A DNA stretch of 64,000 nt from Glycine soja (GCF_004193775.1 NC_041011.1:17503173-17567172); one strand, 5' to 3'. Positions 43,793 through 54,665 are shown, counted from the stretch's first letter. Numbers and translations are program-made. Notes: generated by a model not told the origin, from the sequence alone.

Positions 43793-45010
43793 TTAAGATG
43801 AAGATATGTTAGGACAATTGTTTCTGTTATGACTATGTTGTCGGCAAATTCCACATTTTTTTCTACTTTTTCGTTCATTTTCGTCTTCGTCCATCTCAGT
43901 AGGAATGCGAGTTGAAACGAGACGACCCTTTGCAGTCCTTTTTCTCCTTGGATCAGGACCCCACTGATCTCCTTCATATACTTGCCACATTGATTCGTGT
44001 AAGGAGTTGTCGTAGACGTGCAAAATGTGTTGTAAAGTGAATAACTTCGGCACATAGTTCATGGGATCAACATTGATAGATTTACAGGCAGTCATGACAT
44101 GAGAACACGGTAAGTGTTTAACCTAATATTCATCACAATCAAAATTTTGGGATTGTAACATTACTCTAAACCTTCCAGGTGATCTGGGTGTTTGAAGTGG
44201 GGATTGGGTCTCTGTTATAATAAAAGTGTGATTGTGTCTGTCGAATTCATTTACAATGTGTGTATTAGATTCTTGTTTACCGCTATTCAATACATCAGAG
44301 ACGACTTCAAAATACTGTGAGCCGGAGTTGATCATTGCCTGAGTTTGTCGACCTCTAATAACAAAGAGTTGTGTGGTCTTGAAATAGGTATCATCAACCA
44401 ACGATGACACCGTCAAATGTCTTGTGTTTTTTAACATGGAATTAACAGACTCAGACAAATTGGTAGTCATATGTCCCCAACATTTCCCCTCATCGAAGCA
44501 TTGTACCCAATTGTGTTTGGGTAATTGATCAAGCCATTCAACTGCACTTGACTTATTCGCACGTATATCCCCAAGATATCGCCAATGCATCTTCTCCGTG
44601 TATGCGTAACCTGTAAATATTCAATCAATTTATTACATTATAAAATTTGATTGAAAGTAAAGTTTAACGAATAAATAAAATAGATTCTCACTAGCCAGCA
44701 TCAGTGGTTTCTTTAAATGTTTGTAGTTTAAGTTACTGCGAAGAAAGTTTTGTGCAATGTGGCGTAGACAAAAGAAATGGGATGTGTCCTGAACCCATAA
44801 GTTACTTGGGTTATTGTAGGCACTTATAATTGAGGAGTGTCTATCTGAAATAAGAGAAATGTTAATTTGCGGAGTAACATGTGTTCTCAAATTCTTTAGA
44901 ACAAAACCCAGGCTAAAGTTGTCTCCCCTTCTACAATGGCATAGGCAACCGGGAAGATATGGTTAGCTCCATCTTGTGCGATAGCTATCAACAGTGTGCC
45001 AGTATATGTT
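43793..45010 (-). pseudogene. MULE-2 transposase, catalytic and C-terminal part
   Basis: From 45010 leftwards: GTLLIAIAQDGANHIFPVAYAI, VEGETTLAWVL with a frameshift near 44900, THVTPQINISLISDRHSS (Asp of the DDE triad at about 44840) and FFCLRHIAQNFLRS. An 81-base intron 44611-44691 (GTGAGA...TTTACAG) precedes WGHMTTNLSESVNSMLKNTR. The SWIM-type region FDCDEY, an in-frame TAG at 44123 and PCSHV follow. The C-terminus has a CCHC knuckle, CGICRQHSHNRNNC (43846-43887). The N-terminal half is missing: the reading breaks at the 190-base array. Function: cut-and-paste transposition in the nucleus. Confidence 0.85.
44611..44691 (-). other. Intron in the MULE-2 transposase
   Basis: On the minus strand it starts GTGAGAATC and ends ATTTACAG. 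The flanking codons join as LMLA to GYAYTEKMHW, which fits the family. Confidence 0.7.
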
Positions 45011-45011
45011 C

Positions 45012-46035
45012 AATACATTAATGATATTCATGACACACTTTTTCCATAGTTTGAACGTCAAAGAATCCAAAACAAAATATATCGTGCACCAGTTCCATGG
45101 AATAACACCTCAAAATAGAAGCACAAAATCCAAAAAATTATGATTTGGACCCTCATAGCTATGCTTAAGGGTCCATGTTCTACATTTTTTTTCAAATTAT
45201 GTCCAACACTTTAATGATATTCATGACACACTTTTTTCCATGGTTTGAATGTCTAAGAATAAAAAAAATATATTGTGCACCAGTTCCATGGAATATCACA
45301 TCAAAATAGAAGCACAAAATCCAAAAAACTATGATTTGGACCCTTACAACTATGCTTAAGTGCCCATGTTCTGCATTTTTTTCAAATTATGTTCAACACA
45401 TAAATGATATTCATGACACACTTTTTCCATGGTTTGAATGTCAAAGAATCCAAAAAAATATATATTGTGCATCAATTCCATGGAATAACACCTCAAAATA
45501 GAAGCACAAATTCCAAAAAATTATGATTTCGACCCTTGCAACTATGCTTAAGTACCCATGTTCTGCATTTTTTTCAAATTATGTTCAACACATTAATGAT
45601 ATTCATGACACACTTTTTCCATGGTTTGAACGTGAGAGAATAAAAAAAAAATATTGTGCATCAATTCCATGGAATAACACCTCAAAATAGAAGCACAAAA
45701 TCCAAAAAACTATGATTTCGACCCTTGCAACTATGCTTAAGTGCCCATGTTTTGCATTTTTTTCAAATTATGTCCAACACTTTAATGATATTCATGACAC
45801 TCTTTTTCCATGGTTTGAACATCAAAGAATCCAAAAAAAAATCTCGTGCACCAGTTCGATGGAATACCACCTCAAAATAGAAGCACAAAATCCAAAAAAC
45901 TATGATTTGGACCCTTGCAACTATGCTTAAGTGTTCATGTTCTGCATTTTTTTCAAATTATTTCCAACACATTAATGATATTTGTGACACTTTTTCCATG
46001 GTTTGAACGTCAAAGAATAAAAAAAAACTATGATA
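45012..46035. repeat. 190-base tandem repeat, about 5.4 copies
   Basis: ATGACAC landmarks at about 45030, 45223, 45413, 45605, 45794 and 45984 give periods of 189-193. Units share TTAATGATATTCATGACACAC, TTCCATGG, GAAGCACAAAATCC and CTATGCTTAAG. The array starts exactly where the transposase coding homology stops. Frames 45712-46269 are repeat by-products. Confidence 0.92.
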
Positions 46036-46259
46036 GTGATACTGACTTCTCTTTCGAGCTCGAAGGAAGTAACATGTCTTCATCCCACGAAACAATATTC
46101 AAACAGGATTGGTAATCTACGGATCATTCATGTCTTAGTTATTTCTGCTTTGAGCTTTTCATGTAGTGTCTTATGTCCATATTTAGTTATCACTTTACGT
46201 ATTGAAATAATTTTTTTCTTTAAATTTAAATTAGCAATTTTCAGTTTACCCACTTACTG

Positions 46260-47040
46260 CAATAGGTGACATGGTAACATAACTGTCAAAGTTCATGACA
46301 CTTTGCAATTTACATTACACTGTTTCTGAAAATTAAATGTCTCATCGGCAAAACTACATGAAATGGACAACTTGTAATCTCTTTTTTCACTTTGAAAATT
46401 ATCATGGACATCTAACAACTTGATTACAAGGGACAAATTACTACTCCAAATTGAAAACACTCTCTAATTTGCACACATCTCTAAAAATTAAATGTCTCAC
46501 CAGCAAAACTGACATGAAATGGACAACTCATAATCTCTTTTTTCACTCTGAAAATCATCATGGATGTCTAACGACTTAATTACAAGGGACAAATTACTGT
46601 TCCAAATTGACAACACTTTGCAATTTGCACACATCTCTAAAAATTAAATGTCTCACTAGCAAAACTAACATAAAATGGACAACTCATAATCTCTTTTTTC
46701 ACTTTGAAAATCATCATGGATGTCTGCTGCATTAATTGCATGAGAAAAATCACAGTCCAAATTGACAACACTCTGCAATTTGCACTAGTCTATAAAAAAT
46801 TAAATGTCTCATCAGCAAAACTGACATGAGATGGACAACTCGTAATCTCTTTTTCACTCTGAAAATCATCATGGACGTTTGCTGCATTAGTTACATGACA
46901 AAATCATTGTTCAAATTGACAACACTCTGCAATTTTCACTAATCTAAAAAAAATTAAATGTCTCACTAGCATAACTGACATGAAATGGATAACTTATAAT
47001 CTTTTTTTCACTCTAAAATTATAGTGGACGTCTGCTACAT
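46260..47040. repeat. 155-base tandem repeat, about 5 copies
   Basis: AATTAAATGTCTCA recurs at about 46330, 46486, 46641, 46798 and 46952 (periods 154-157). Units share GACAACTC.TAATCTC and CATCATGGA.GTCT. It has no similarity by eye to the 190-base unit. About 225 bases of unique sequence separate the arrays. Confidence 0.92.
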
Positions 47041-47104
47041 CAGTTACTACGGAAAAAGAAACATTGGATTCCAATACATATCAACGTGGCGTAATGCTCA
47101 TACA

Positions 47105-47113
47105 ACTATAAAT
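47105..47113 (+). promoter_or_regulatory. Possible TATA box of the MULE-2 plus-strand gene
   Basis: ACTATAAATAAC lies about 80 bases before the upstream ATG at 47189 and about 150 before the ATG at 47256. It is just after the 155-base array, so the array would form the promoter-proximal upstream region. Confidence 0.4.
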
Positions 47114-47188
47114 AACACAAAATACACTTAATAAAAATGCACAATTTCACACATCATACCTTCATAAACCAAATTCAATCTTATTACT

Positions 47189-48023
47189 ATGCCATTTTTG
47201 GGAGAAACAAGCAGTCAGACCATTGCTAACTCTAGATTAGCCTTCATTTTTCCAAATGGATCAATCACACAATCAAACTGGTGTTTATTTTCAAAGTCCC
47301 ACTCCAAAACCAATGCGAGTTCCTAATGATTGTTCTTTTTATACACTCAAGCGTAGAATGCACAACACCCTTCAACTAACCAACGATCAATTAGTGGATG
47401 AAATCTACTACCGACAACCATTCATAAATGCAGGTCAGCAATATTTTTTTCTATCTCTACCATTGAAAAATGATGATGATGTTTACACAATGTTAATGTG
47501 CAATAAGCAATACTCGTGTGTTGGCCCTATAGAATTATTATGTACCATTATTAGAACACTAGATGTTATACTCAACCTACTTCAATCAATTATCACTCCT
47601 ACTCATAATGCAATTATGTATTACAACGGGAAGTGGAACATACCACGTCAAGGTGGGTTTTTGGGTTAATCCTTCACTGGAACAAATCCAATAAGATTTG
47701 GCATTCCTTCGGGATATAGCATGGACAAACTCAAGCATTTAATCAAGCAAGTTGCACCTATAGGGGTTTCCCCTTATGGAATTCACAAATCACAATTGGT
47801 TAGACAATTCTTTCGACAACCAAGTCATGCTAAGTATTCAGAAAATTTAATTGAATATGAAATAATAGAATTAAAAAATGAAGAAGACGTGCTAAAGGTG
47901 TTAGCACAATCCAACTATTGGAAACGATTTTGCACAATAGAAATTTTGGCTATTTTTAACAAACCAGTGATCCAAATAGAAGAAGACATGTATCCTGCAC
48001 AACATATTTCAAATCATCATTAG
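47189..48023 (+). pseudogene. MULE-2 plus-strand ORF with two PB1-like repeats
   Basis: From the first ATG (47189) a frame with LAFIFPNGSITQ runs to about 47270; the homologous continuation is then in the frame of ATG 47256. Two similar units follow: DCSFYTLKRRMHNTLQLTNDQ...FFLSLPLKNDDDVYTML and MDKLKHLIKQV...EYEIIELKNEEDVLKVL, each near 100 residues. This is like the N-terminal region that precedes the DNA-binding part in plant MULE transposases. A TAA at 47667-47669 interrupts an otherwise continuous frame to 48023. It is on the opposite strand to the transposase, so it is either a separate divergent gene or an inverted N-terminal piece. No DNA-binding or catalytic domain is visible. Confidence 0.6.
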
Positions 48024-48309
48024 TTTTGTCATATTTGCGTTGTAATTGTATTTTTTAATATGTTTCATTATTCTCAACTATCATCTCAGTTATTACACTT
48101 TGAAATGTTTATTGTATAAGACAGATGTATCAATTATTTTTTCCCTGTATTTTTTAATTTGTTTTAATACTACGAACTAATTTTATTATTTTTAAATCAC
48201 ATGAACATAACAAAAAATATCAAAAACACATAAATTTAACTACAAAATTACATACAACATAACTAAAACCTTGTACTTTAATTTTATTCAATTTTTTTAT
48301 TTTTCTTCA

Positions 48310-48588
48310 TCTGTATATTTTTTGTTAAAAAAATAATTTAAAAAATTATAAAATTTAATTAAATAATAAGTAATTTTAAAATTAATTAACAAAATTTTAT
48401 ATAATATAATATTTATATTTTATAAAATTTTAAATTTTAAAAAAAAGGCCACTTATGGAAGTTAGGGTGACCAAAGCCAACTTCCAACTACCATTAGAAA
48501 ACAAATGTAGATTGGGAATAAAACTAAAAGCTGGTGTATAGTGGGAAATATTTGGAGAGAGTGTGTATATATGGAGAGAAAAAAACCC
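48310..48588. repeat. MULE-2 right terminal inverted repeat
   Basis: Reverse complement of 43251-43530 with scattered mismatches; outermost bases AAAAAAACCC against GGTTTTTTTT. Confidence 0.88.
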
Positions 48589-48655
48589 AATTTTAAATAC
48601 TTGTGTTCTGTGAATTGTTTTTGTGCAACTTGTAACTTTAATTTATCTTGCAGCT

Positions 48656-48840
48656 GGTGGAGGCTATATCTGAAGAATACGATGCAGGGAAACAAATTGA
48701 GGCTCAAAACAGGGCAACAACTCCTTACTTTGATTTTTTTTCCTATCCATTTTAATATGCAACTTATAAACTCTCTTTTCATTTTTCTTTGTGGTATGGT
48801 CTGTAATTTTAGAGTTGAACTCTATTATTCTGAATGAGCT
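48656..48840 (+). other. Untranslated 3' exon of CNL copy B (inferred)
   Basis: Follows an intron-like end (TTATCTTGCAG at 48645-48655). CAGGGAAACAAATTGAGGCTC and GGGCAACAACTCCTTACTTTG match the flank of copy A at 26890-26950. This places MULE-2 within the 3' intron of copy B. It is inference from paralogy. Confidence 0.5.
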
Positions 48841-48859
48841 TAGTCCTAATGGTTGATCA

Positions 48860-49684
48860 CTATGAAGCACGGACACCCCAGTCCCTTGTCGTGTCTGGGT
48901 GTCCGACACGCACCCAACACCGATGCCGGTACGACACCCGTACGACACGCATCGGACATGCCCTATCGGTGTCCTAATTGAAAAACCCATTCTTTCCGAC
49001 TCCGACATGGTGGGGACACGGCTCCGACACGGCGATGGAGCACCGGACACGACACTGGTATGCAAAGTTTAAAAAAATGGAGTACGTATTCATTTATCCA
49101 TTCTTTAAAGATAAACAAGATGGCACCACATAGAGCTCAAGATTTAGTATTTGTTCATAGCAACGTACGACTTCTCTCAAGGAATACTCCACAATATCAT
49201 CAAGAGGAGACTAAAATGTAGGATATAGCTGGAGATGATTTTGGACCACTTGATGATTGTGGTATTCTTGAAATTGTTAGTTTGTCTTTAGATGAACCAG
49301 AGTTAGATGGTGTCTTTTTCAATGATGATGATCACCTAGAGGGTGAAAGGCCTTAGATTGTGGAATTCTTGAAGACTTGAAGTTGCTAATTCATCATCTT
49401 GCTTTATAATTTCTTTTTGTAAAGAAACAAAGCATACAAATTGTATAATGAGGTCTCTTAGTATTTTTTGAGACTCATTATCATAGGAAAAGCTCTTTTG
49501 AGATGATGATGAATATATAAATCTTGATATTCAATTTAGATCTTTTATGCATATCGCTCAAATTTAATTTTATGTAATTTTATTTAATTTAATTATATAT
49601 ATATATAGCTGTGTCTGTGTCCTATATTTTGGACATTACGTATACAAGTGTCCACGTATCTGTGTCAGTGTCGGTGCTTCATAG
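48860..49684 (+). mobile_element. hAT-family DNA transposon remnant
   Basis: Ends CTATGAAGCACGGACAC and GTGTCGGTGCTTCATAG are inverted repeats (one mismatch). Flanking 8-mers GTTGATCA and GTAGGTCA agree at six of eight positions, consistent with an aged 8-base hAT duplication. The first 200 bases are rich in CGGACAC/CGACAC repeats. The interior keeps only the transposase C-terminus, so it is a deletion derivative. Confidence 0.75.
49120..49356 (+). pseudogene. hAT transposase C-terminal fragment
   Basis: 79 codons: DLVFVHSNVRLLSRNTPQY, DIAGDDFGPLDD, GILEIVSLSLDEPEL, then TAG. This is the tail that follows the hAT dimerisation region in plant hAT transposases. One in-frame TAG (codon 34) stands where Trp is usual. 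The BED finger and RNase H-like core are absent. Confidence 0.7.
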
Positions 49685-49692
49685 GTAGGTCA

Positions 49693-50449
49693 TTCAAACT
49701 TTTTATTTTGGTTAAGAAAATGGGCTCTAAAGGCCCAAGAGTGCAAGAATAAGGAAAAAGTAAATAGGGATACAAAGATATTTTTTTTTCGTAATATATA
49801 TATTCCATGTATATGCATCCTTCTACTATGTCTTTTGTTTAATTTTTTCCTTTCTTTATTCCAGACCTTAGGCCCGTCTGATGCATAAAAAAATGATACA
49901 AATGATAAAATATTGAGGTAGAAAGATTTAAATCAATCAAACAATCTCTCAAGACTCGACCTAAATATAAAGCAAGCTTAAATTTTAAGCTATCAATATT
50001 TGTTATTAATTTTTTAAAATAAAAAGACCTCACATATTAATTAAAAAGTCTCACATATTACTTTATTTTTTAATATAAACAAATTCTCTTAATTTTCATT
50101 TTAGGTCTCACTTTTATTTTTTTGACTAGTCTTATCTCAATTCAATAATTTGCATTTTAACTTTTTATGTCTAGCATTAAGCGTGTTATGTCTTCCCTGT
50201 AACTACTTGTTAGGAGGAGAAAAAAAAATGCATCACAACAGCTGTTAGCCGTTGTTTTTCATACATCACTGCACCAACAAGAGTTTGGAAATTTCTTCCT
50301 CAATTGCACACAAGTTGGTGAGGAATGATTTTTCTACCATGCTAAGGTAAGTAAATAGCGACATGCCTGATCAGCCCTTGGAATTTATCATGCAACTACA
50401 AATATCCTAGATATTTTGCTGTACGTAGTTCCCCATTGACCAGACTTTG
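49693..50449. other. Noncoding AT-rich stretch upstream of CNL copy C
   Basis: I see no gene. The end of it is the promoter-proximal region of CNL copy C. The minus-strand frame 49839-50033 has no domain. Confidence 0.5.
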
Positions 50450-50457
50450 TATAAATA
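50450..50457 (+). promoter_or_regulatory. TATA box of CNL copy C
   Basis: GTATAAATATCAT, the same as ahead of copy B, 86 bases before the ATG at 50536. Confidence 0.5.
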
Positions 50458-50535
50458 TCATATCATAATAATTCAAAATAAAACTATTCCACCCAGATCT
50501 CTTTGCATGCCTGTGTTTGCTACTTCCCTAAAATC

Positions 50536-50615
50536 ATGACCGAATCACTTCCTTTCAGCCTCACAAAAAATCACTGATAGGAAAAAGTTGCAGCTCAAGG
50601 GAACATGTTTGGCCT
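50536..50615 (+). pseudogene. CNL copy C segment 1: start codons and deletion joint
   Basis: ATGACCGAATCACTTCC matches the start of copy B (MAESL/MTESL). A TGA comes after 17 codons. At about 50583 the sequence jumps to AAGTTGCAGCTCAAGG, equal to 32548-32563 in copy B, so about 360 bases encoding the coiled coil are lost. It ends at GGCCT where the copia element enters. Confidence 0.8.
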
Positions 50616-50912
50616 TGTTGGTTTTTAGAGAATAAATGCAGTAGAAAAACAGAGAAATAAAATATTGAAGCATATATAATTTGAAGGGAAACGAATTAGA
50701 GGATAATTATTATTTAGCTGCAAACGTATACATTTATAAATGCTGCAGAAAACAGAAAATAAACTAACTTAGATAAATCAGAATTGCTTTCTCCTAAAGT
50801 TTAGGAACAACTCTCTAACAAATTGCAATAACTACTTTGATTAGGAGGACTTATTCAAAAACAAAAACTGAAAAATAATGATCACGTTGCAGTCCAAAGC
50901 AGTTTCTTAACA
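50616..50912 (-). mobile_element. 3' LTR of the copia element at 50616
   Basis: TGTTGGTTTTTAGAG...TTCTTAACA; next to the PPT (AAGCAAGGAGGAG on the minus strand, 50913-50925). Confidence 0.92.
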
Positions 50913-50925
50913 CTCCTCCTTGCTT

Positions 50926-52172
50926 TAAGATCTGCAAAGTCCTAACTTCTGTCTGAGAAACTCGAACTTGCTAAGTGGCAATGGCTTGGTAAACAAATCT
51001 CCAACCTGGTTCTCTGTTTTGCAGTAGACAAGACTAACAGCTCCACTTTTCTGTACTTCTCTTACAAAGAACAACTTGATATTGAAATGTTTGGTTTTCC
51101 CATGAAAGACAGGATTGTGAAAAATAGCTATGGCAGCTTTGTTGTCAACAAAAATCTATGTACTCTCATTCTGCTCCATGTTAAGATCAATCAAAATTTT
51201 TTTCAGCCACAAAGCTTGATTGACAGCAGCTACAGCCGCAACAAATTCAGCTTCTGCTGTAGATTGAGCAACATTCTCTTGTTTTTTCGAGCTCCATGAG
51301 AAGACACCGAATCCAAAGCTGAAACTGTACCCTGAAGTACTTCTCATATCATCAATTGAACCACCCCAGTCACTGTCAGAGAAGCCTATTAGCTTGAACT
51401 TTTCAGTTTTCTTGTACTTGATGCCAAAATTGCAAGTTCCTTTAACATATTTAATCACTCTTTTTGCAGCCTTGAGATGCATTTCACTTGCACAATGCAT
51501 AAACCGAGACAAAATGCTTACAGCATTTAGGATGTCAGGCCGAGTTGCTGAAAGGTACAGCAAGCATCCAATCATGCTTCTGAAGTGTGCTTGATCAATC
51601 TTCTCGGTTCCATCTTCCTTGCAAAGCCTTTCCTTTTGATTCATTGGAGTGTTCATTTCTTTGCATTCTTGAAGTTTAAACTTCTTTAAAATCTCCTTGG
51701 CATACTTCCTTTGGCAAACAAAGACTTCATGTTCTCCTTGTTTAATTTCCATTCCAAGAAAGAACGTCATTAACCCTAGATCTATCATCTCAAACACCAC
51801 CATCATCTTTTTCTTGAATTTCTCTGCAAGACTTGAATTTCTACCTGTCACAAAAAGATCATCCACATATAGTGAAATGATAAAAATATTAGCTCCATCT
51901 ATTTTGACATATAATGTTGACTCTGACAGACTTTTAGAAAACCCCAAGTTCCGCAAATGCTCATCTATTTTGTTGTTCCACGCTCTTGGAGCTTGTTTAA
52001 GCCCATAAAGAGCTTTCTTGAGAAGATAAACTTTATTTTCTTCTCCATCCTTTATAAAACCTTGAGGTTGCTCAACATAAATTTCTTCTTGTAGGAAGCC
52101 ATTTAAAAATGCAAATTTAATGCCAAGTTGATAAATTCTCCAATTCTTCTGAGCAACCACAACAAGCAACAA
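50926..52172 (-). pseudogene. Copia RT second half and RNase H (element at 50616)
   Basis: The open frame 51156-52172 reads [49 protein letters not shown] (YVDD intact), GYSFSFGFGVFSWSSKKQ and STAEAEFVAA. A TAG at 51156 ends it, but RNase H and the tail (FVDNKAAI, KTKHFNIKLFFVRE, LFTKPLP) continue in frame to a TAA near 50930. An MDVK-type motif reads LGIK, losing an Asp. Confidence 0.88.
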
Positions 52173-52798
52173 CCTGATGGTGTCTAAGAAACTGGAGCAA
52201 ATGTTTCTGAGTAATCTACTCCAAACACTTAAGCGTAGCCCTTCACAACGAGTCTTGCCTTATGTTTATTAATAGAACCATCAACATTAAGCTTTGTTCT
52301 GTATACCCATTTGACTCCAATCACATTCTTGTCTTGAGGTCTTTCTACAAGATGCCAAGTTTGGTTTTTCTCTATCATTGATAGCTCCTCCTTCATTGCA
52401 GCAACCCAAACTTGATTTTTCTTGGCTTCTTCATAATTTTCAGGCTCACATACAACAATGTTACATCTGTCATAGATGTCAGAGAGCAGTCTAGTACCTC
52501 TAATAGGAACATAATCAACTAACTCATTCTGCCAGTCTTCAATTTCGGAACTTGGTGCAGGAAATTTCAAGTTTAGATTTTCAGAGGCATGATTTATCAT
52601 CTTTGGATCATCCCAACTCCATTCTTCATCTTCTGCAAAGTGCACATCCCTGCTAACAACAATTTTTCCAGTTTGTGGTTGGAAGATTTTATAGGCTTTG
52701 CTTGTTGTATTGTAGCCTATAAAGATGCCTGGTGATGATCTTTTATCCAGCTTATCTCTCTTGCTGGATGGAACATGAGTAAAACACAAAAAAACCAA
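52173..52798 (-). pseudogene. Copia integrase C-terminus and RT N-terminus (element at 50616)
   Basis: CFTHVPSSKRDKLDKRSSPGIFIGY is the copia integrase tail. EDWQNELVDYVPIRGTR hinge and the RT start VWVAAMKEELSMIEKNQTW, VIGVKWVYRTKLNVDGSI, KARLVVKGYA follow. A TAA at 52229 stops the frame; VFGVDYSETFAPV continues in frame and then a one-base shift near 52180 leads to the next frame. The upstream joint (52752-52798) is also frameshifted. Confidence 0.85.
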
Positions 52799-54659
52799 AT
52801 ATTTTAAGAAATTTCAATGATGGATTGTAACCATACCAGGCCTCAAATGGTGTTTGATTCATCAATGCCTTTGTGGGAAGTCTATTTTGAAGAAAAACAT
52901 ATGTGCTTGCTGCCTCCGCCCAGAACTTCTTTGGCAAATTCTTCTCATACAGCATGCATCTTGTCATCTCTAGTATATATCGATTTCTTCTCTCACTAAC
53001 TCCATTTTTTTGTGGAGTATAAGGAGTGATGAGTTGATGTTCAATGCCTGAATCTTCACAAAATAGGTTGAATTTTTCATATGTGTACTCTTTTCCATTG
53101 TCTGACCTCAGAATTTGAATTTTTAGACCACTTTCATTCTCAACCTTGACTTTGAACTTCCAAAAAGTTTCAGCCACCTCTGATTTGTACTTGAAGAAAA
53201 AAATCCAACACATTCTGGTGAAATCATCAACAAATATAATGTAGTAAAGATTTCCTTTTAATGAAGGAGTTCTTTGTGGCCCTGCAACATCTGTGTGGAT
53301 CAATTGCAACTTTCTTGACGCTCTCCATGTTGCCTTTGGAAAAGGTTTTCTGTTTTGCTTTCCAAATTGACAGGCCTTGTAGATTGAAATTCGATCATTA
53401 AGCTTAGGAACATCAAGTGCCAACCCTTTTTCAGTTAGTTGTTGCAATCCTTGTTGATGATAATGCCCGAGCCTCTTGTGCCAGATTTCTGTGAGATCTT
53501 CCTTGAGCGAGAAAACAGCTTGCTCCTCCTCCAATGGATTTAGAGTAAAGCTTTTCCCTTTCATTTTCACCTTGAAAATATCTTGACCAGCTGCATCTTT
53601 TATCAAACAATATTTGTCTTCAAAAACAACTTTAAATCCTCTATCGATCAATTGACCAACGCTTAGCAAACTTTGGTCAATTTCAGGAACGAAGAGGACG
53701 TCAGGAATAAGCTTTGTGCCAGCATAGCTTGTGATTGCAACTGTCCCCTTTCCTCTGACTGAGATAGAATCGCCATTTCCAATTCTGACTTTGGTGATAT
53801 TGGTTGGCCTCAAATCTCTAAAAAGTGCTTTGTCAAAAGTCATATGGTTGGTACAACCACTATCAATCAACCAACTTTCACTTGATTCACTACTCAAGTA
53901 ATAGGTGGCCACAAACAATTGATCTTCCTCTTCCTGATTAGCAGTCTGAGCTCCTTCACCTTGATGATTTTTATTGTGGCAAATCACAGCTTCATGCCCC
54001 ATTTGGTTGCACTTACTGCATTTTGCATATGGTCTCTTCCAACATCTAAATGGAGGGTGACCCATTTTGCCGCAATGCTGACAAGGAGGGTAACTTTTCT
54101 TTTTACCATTTCCTTTGTTGTGATTATTTGCACTGCTATCATTGCTAGTTGGATGATTCTTCTTGTAGTTTTTCTTTTTCCAAGTTCCATCTTGTTGGCT
54201 CTTAGTTGGTAGAGCACCTTCAATAGCATGTTCTTGCCTCATCAATCTTTGTTGCTCCTGGGCTTGCAAGGCATGTATCACTTCTGCCATAGTGATCTTG
54301 GAGATATCCTTTGTGTTCTCCAATGAAGTAATAGATGCTTCGTACTTTTCTGGCACTGTTACCAGAATTTTCTCGACAATTCTGGAATCAGCAAAATCAC
54401 TTCCCAACAACTTTATCTTGTTGGCAATACTCAACAATTTGTTTGAGTATTCTTTGATTGTCTCAGATTCTTTCATCCTTTGCAGCTCAAATTCCCTCCT
54501 TAAATTAAGTACCTGCATACCTCGTATTTTGTCGTCCCCTGCATTTTCTTCCTTCAAAAATTCCCAAATTTCTTTGGGTGACTTGAGAGTCATGGTTCTG
54601 GTCTGGATCATTTTTGAAACACCAGCAAACAAGCATGACTTCGCCTTTGCCTTCCTCAT
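52752..54659 (-). pseudogene. Copia Gag-protease-integrase (element at 50616)
   Basis: 635 codons. Gag core (WEFLKEENAGDDKIRGMQVLN, LQRMKESETIKEYSNKL), CCHC knuckles CQHCGKMGHPPFRC and CSKCNQMGHEAVIC, protease WLIDSGCTNHMT, integrase finger WHKRLGHYHQQ with CQFGKQ (one Cys replaced by Tyr/Lys context), and core acidic residues in IHTDVAGPQ, LRSDNGKEYT and NGVSERRNRYI. A TAA just upstream separates it in frame from the first 60 Gag codons (54666-54917 frame). Confidence 0.9.
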
Positions 54660-54665
54660 TTTTCC

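Larger units (their letters stand above)
43251..48588. mobile_element. MULE-2: Mutator-like element with tandem arrays and two divergent genes
   Basis: Terminal inverted repeats of about 250-280 bp (43251-43530 and 48310-48588) enclose a minus-strand transposase (45010-43793), a 190-base tandem array (45012-46035), a 155-base tandem array (46260-47040) and a plus-strand ORF (47189-48023). Long inverted repeats plus a MuDR-type transposase with SWIM region identify a MULE. I could not read a convincing 9-base target duplication. It lies in the apparent 3' intron of CNL copy B. Confidence 0.85.

Noticed and set aside
45012..47040. CRISPR-like array
   Set aside because: Units of 155-190 bases repeat head to tail without short repeats and unique spacers, in a plant context; these are ordinary tandem repeats.
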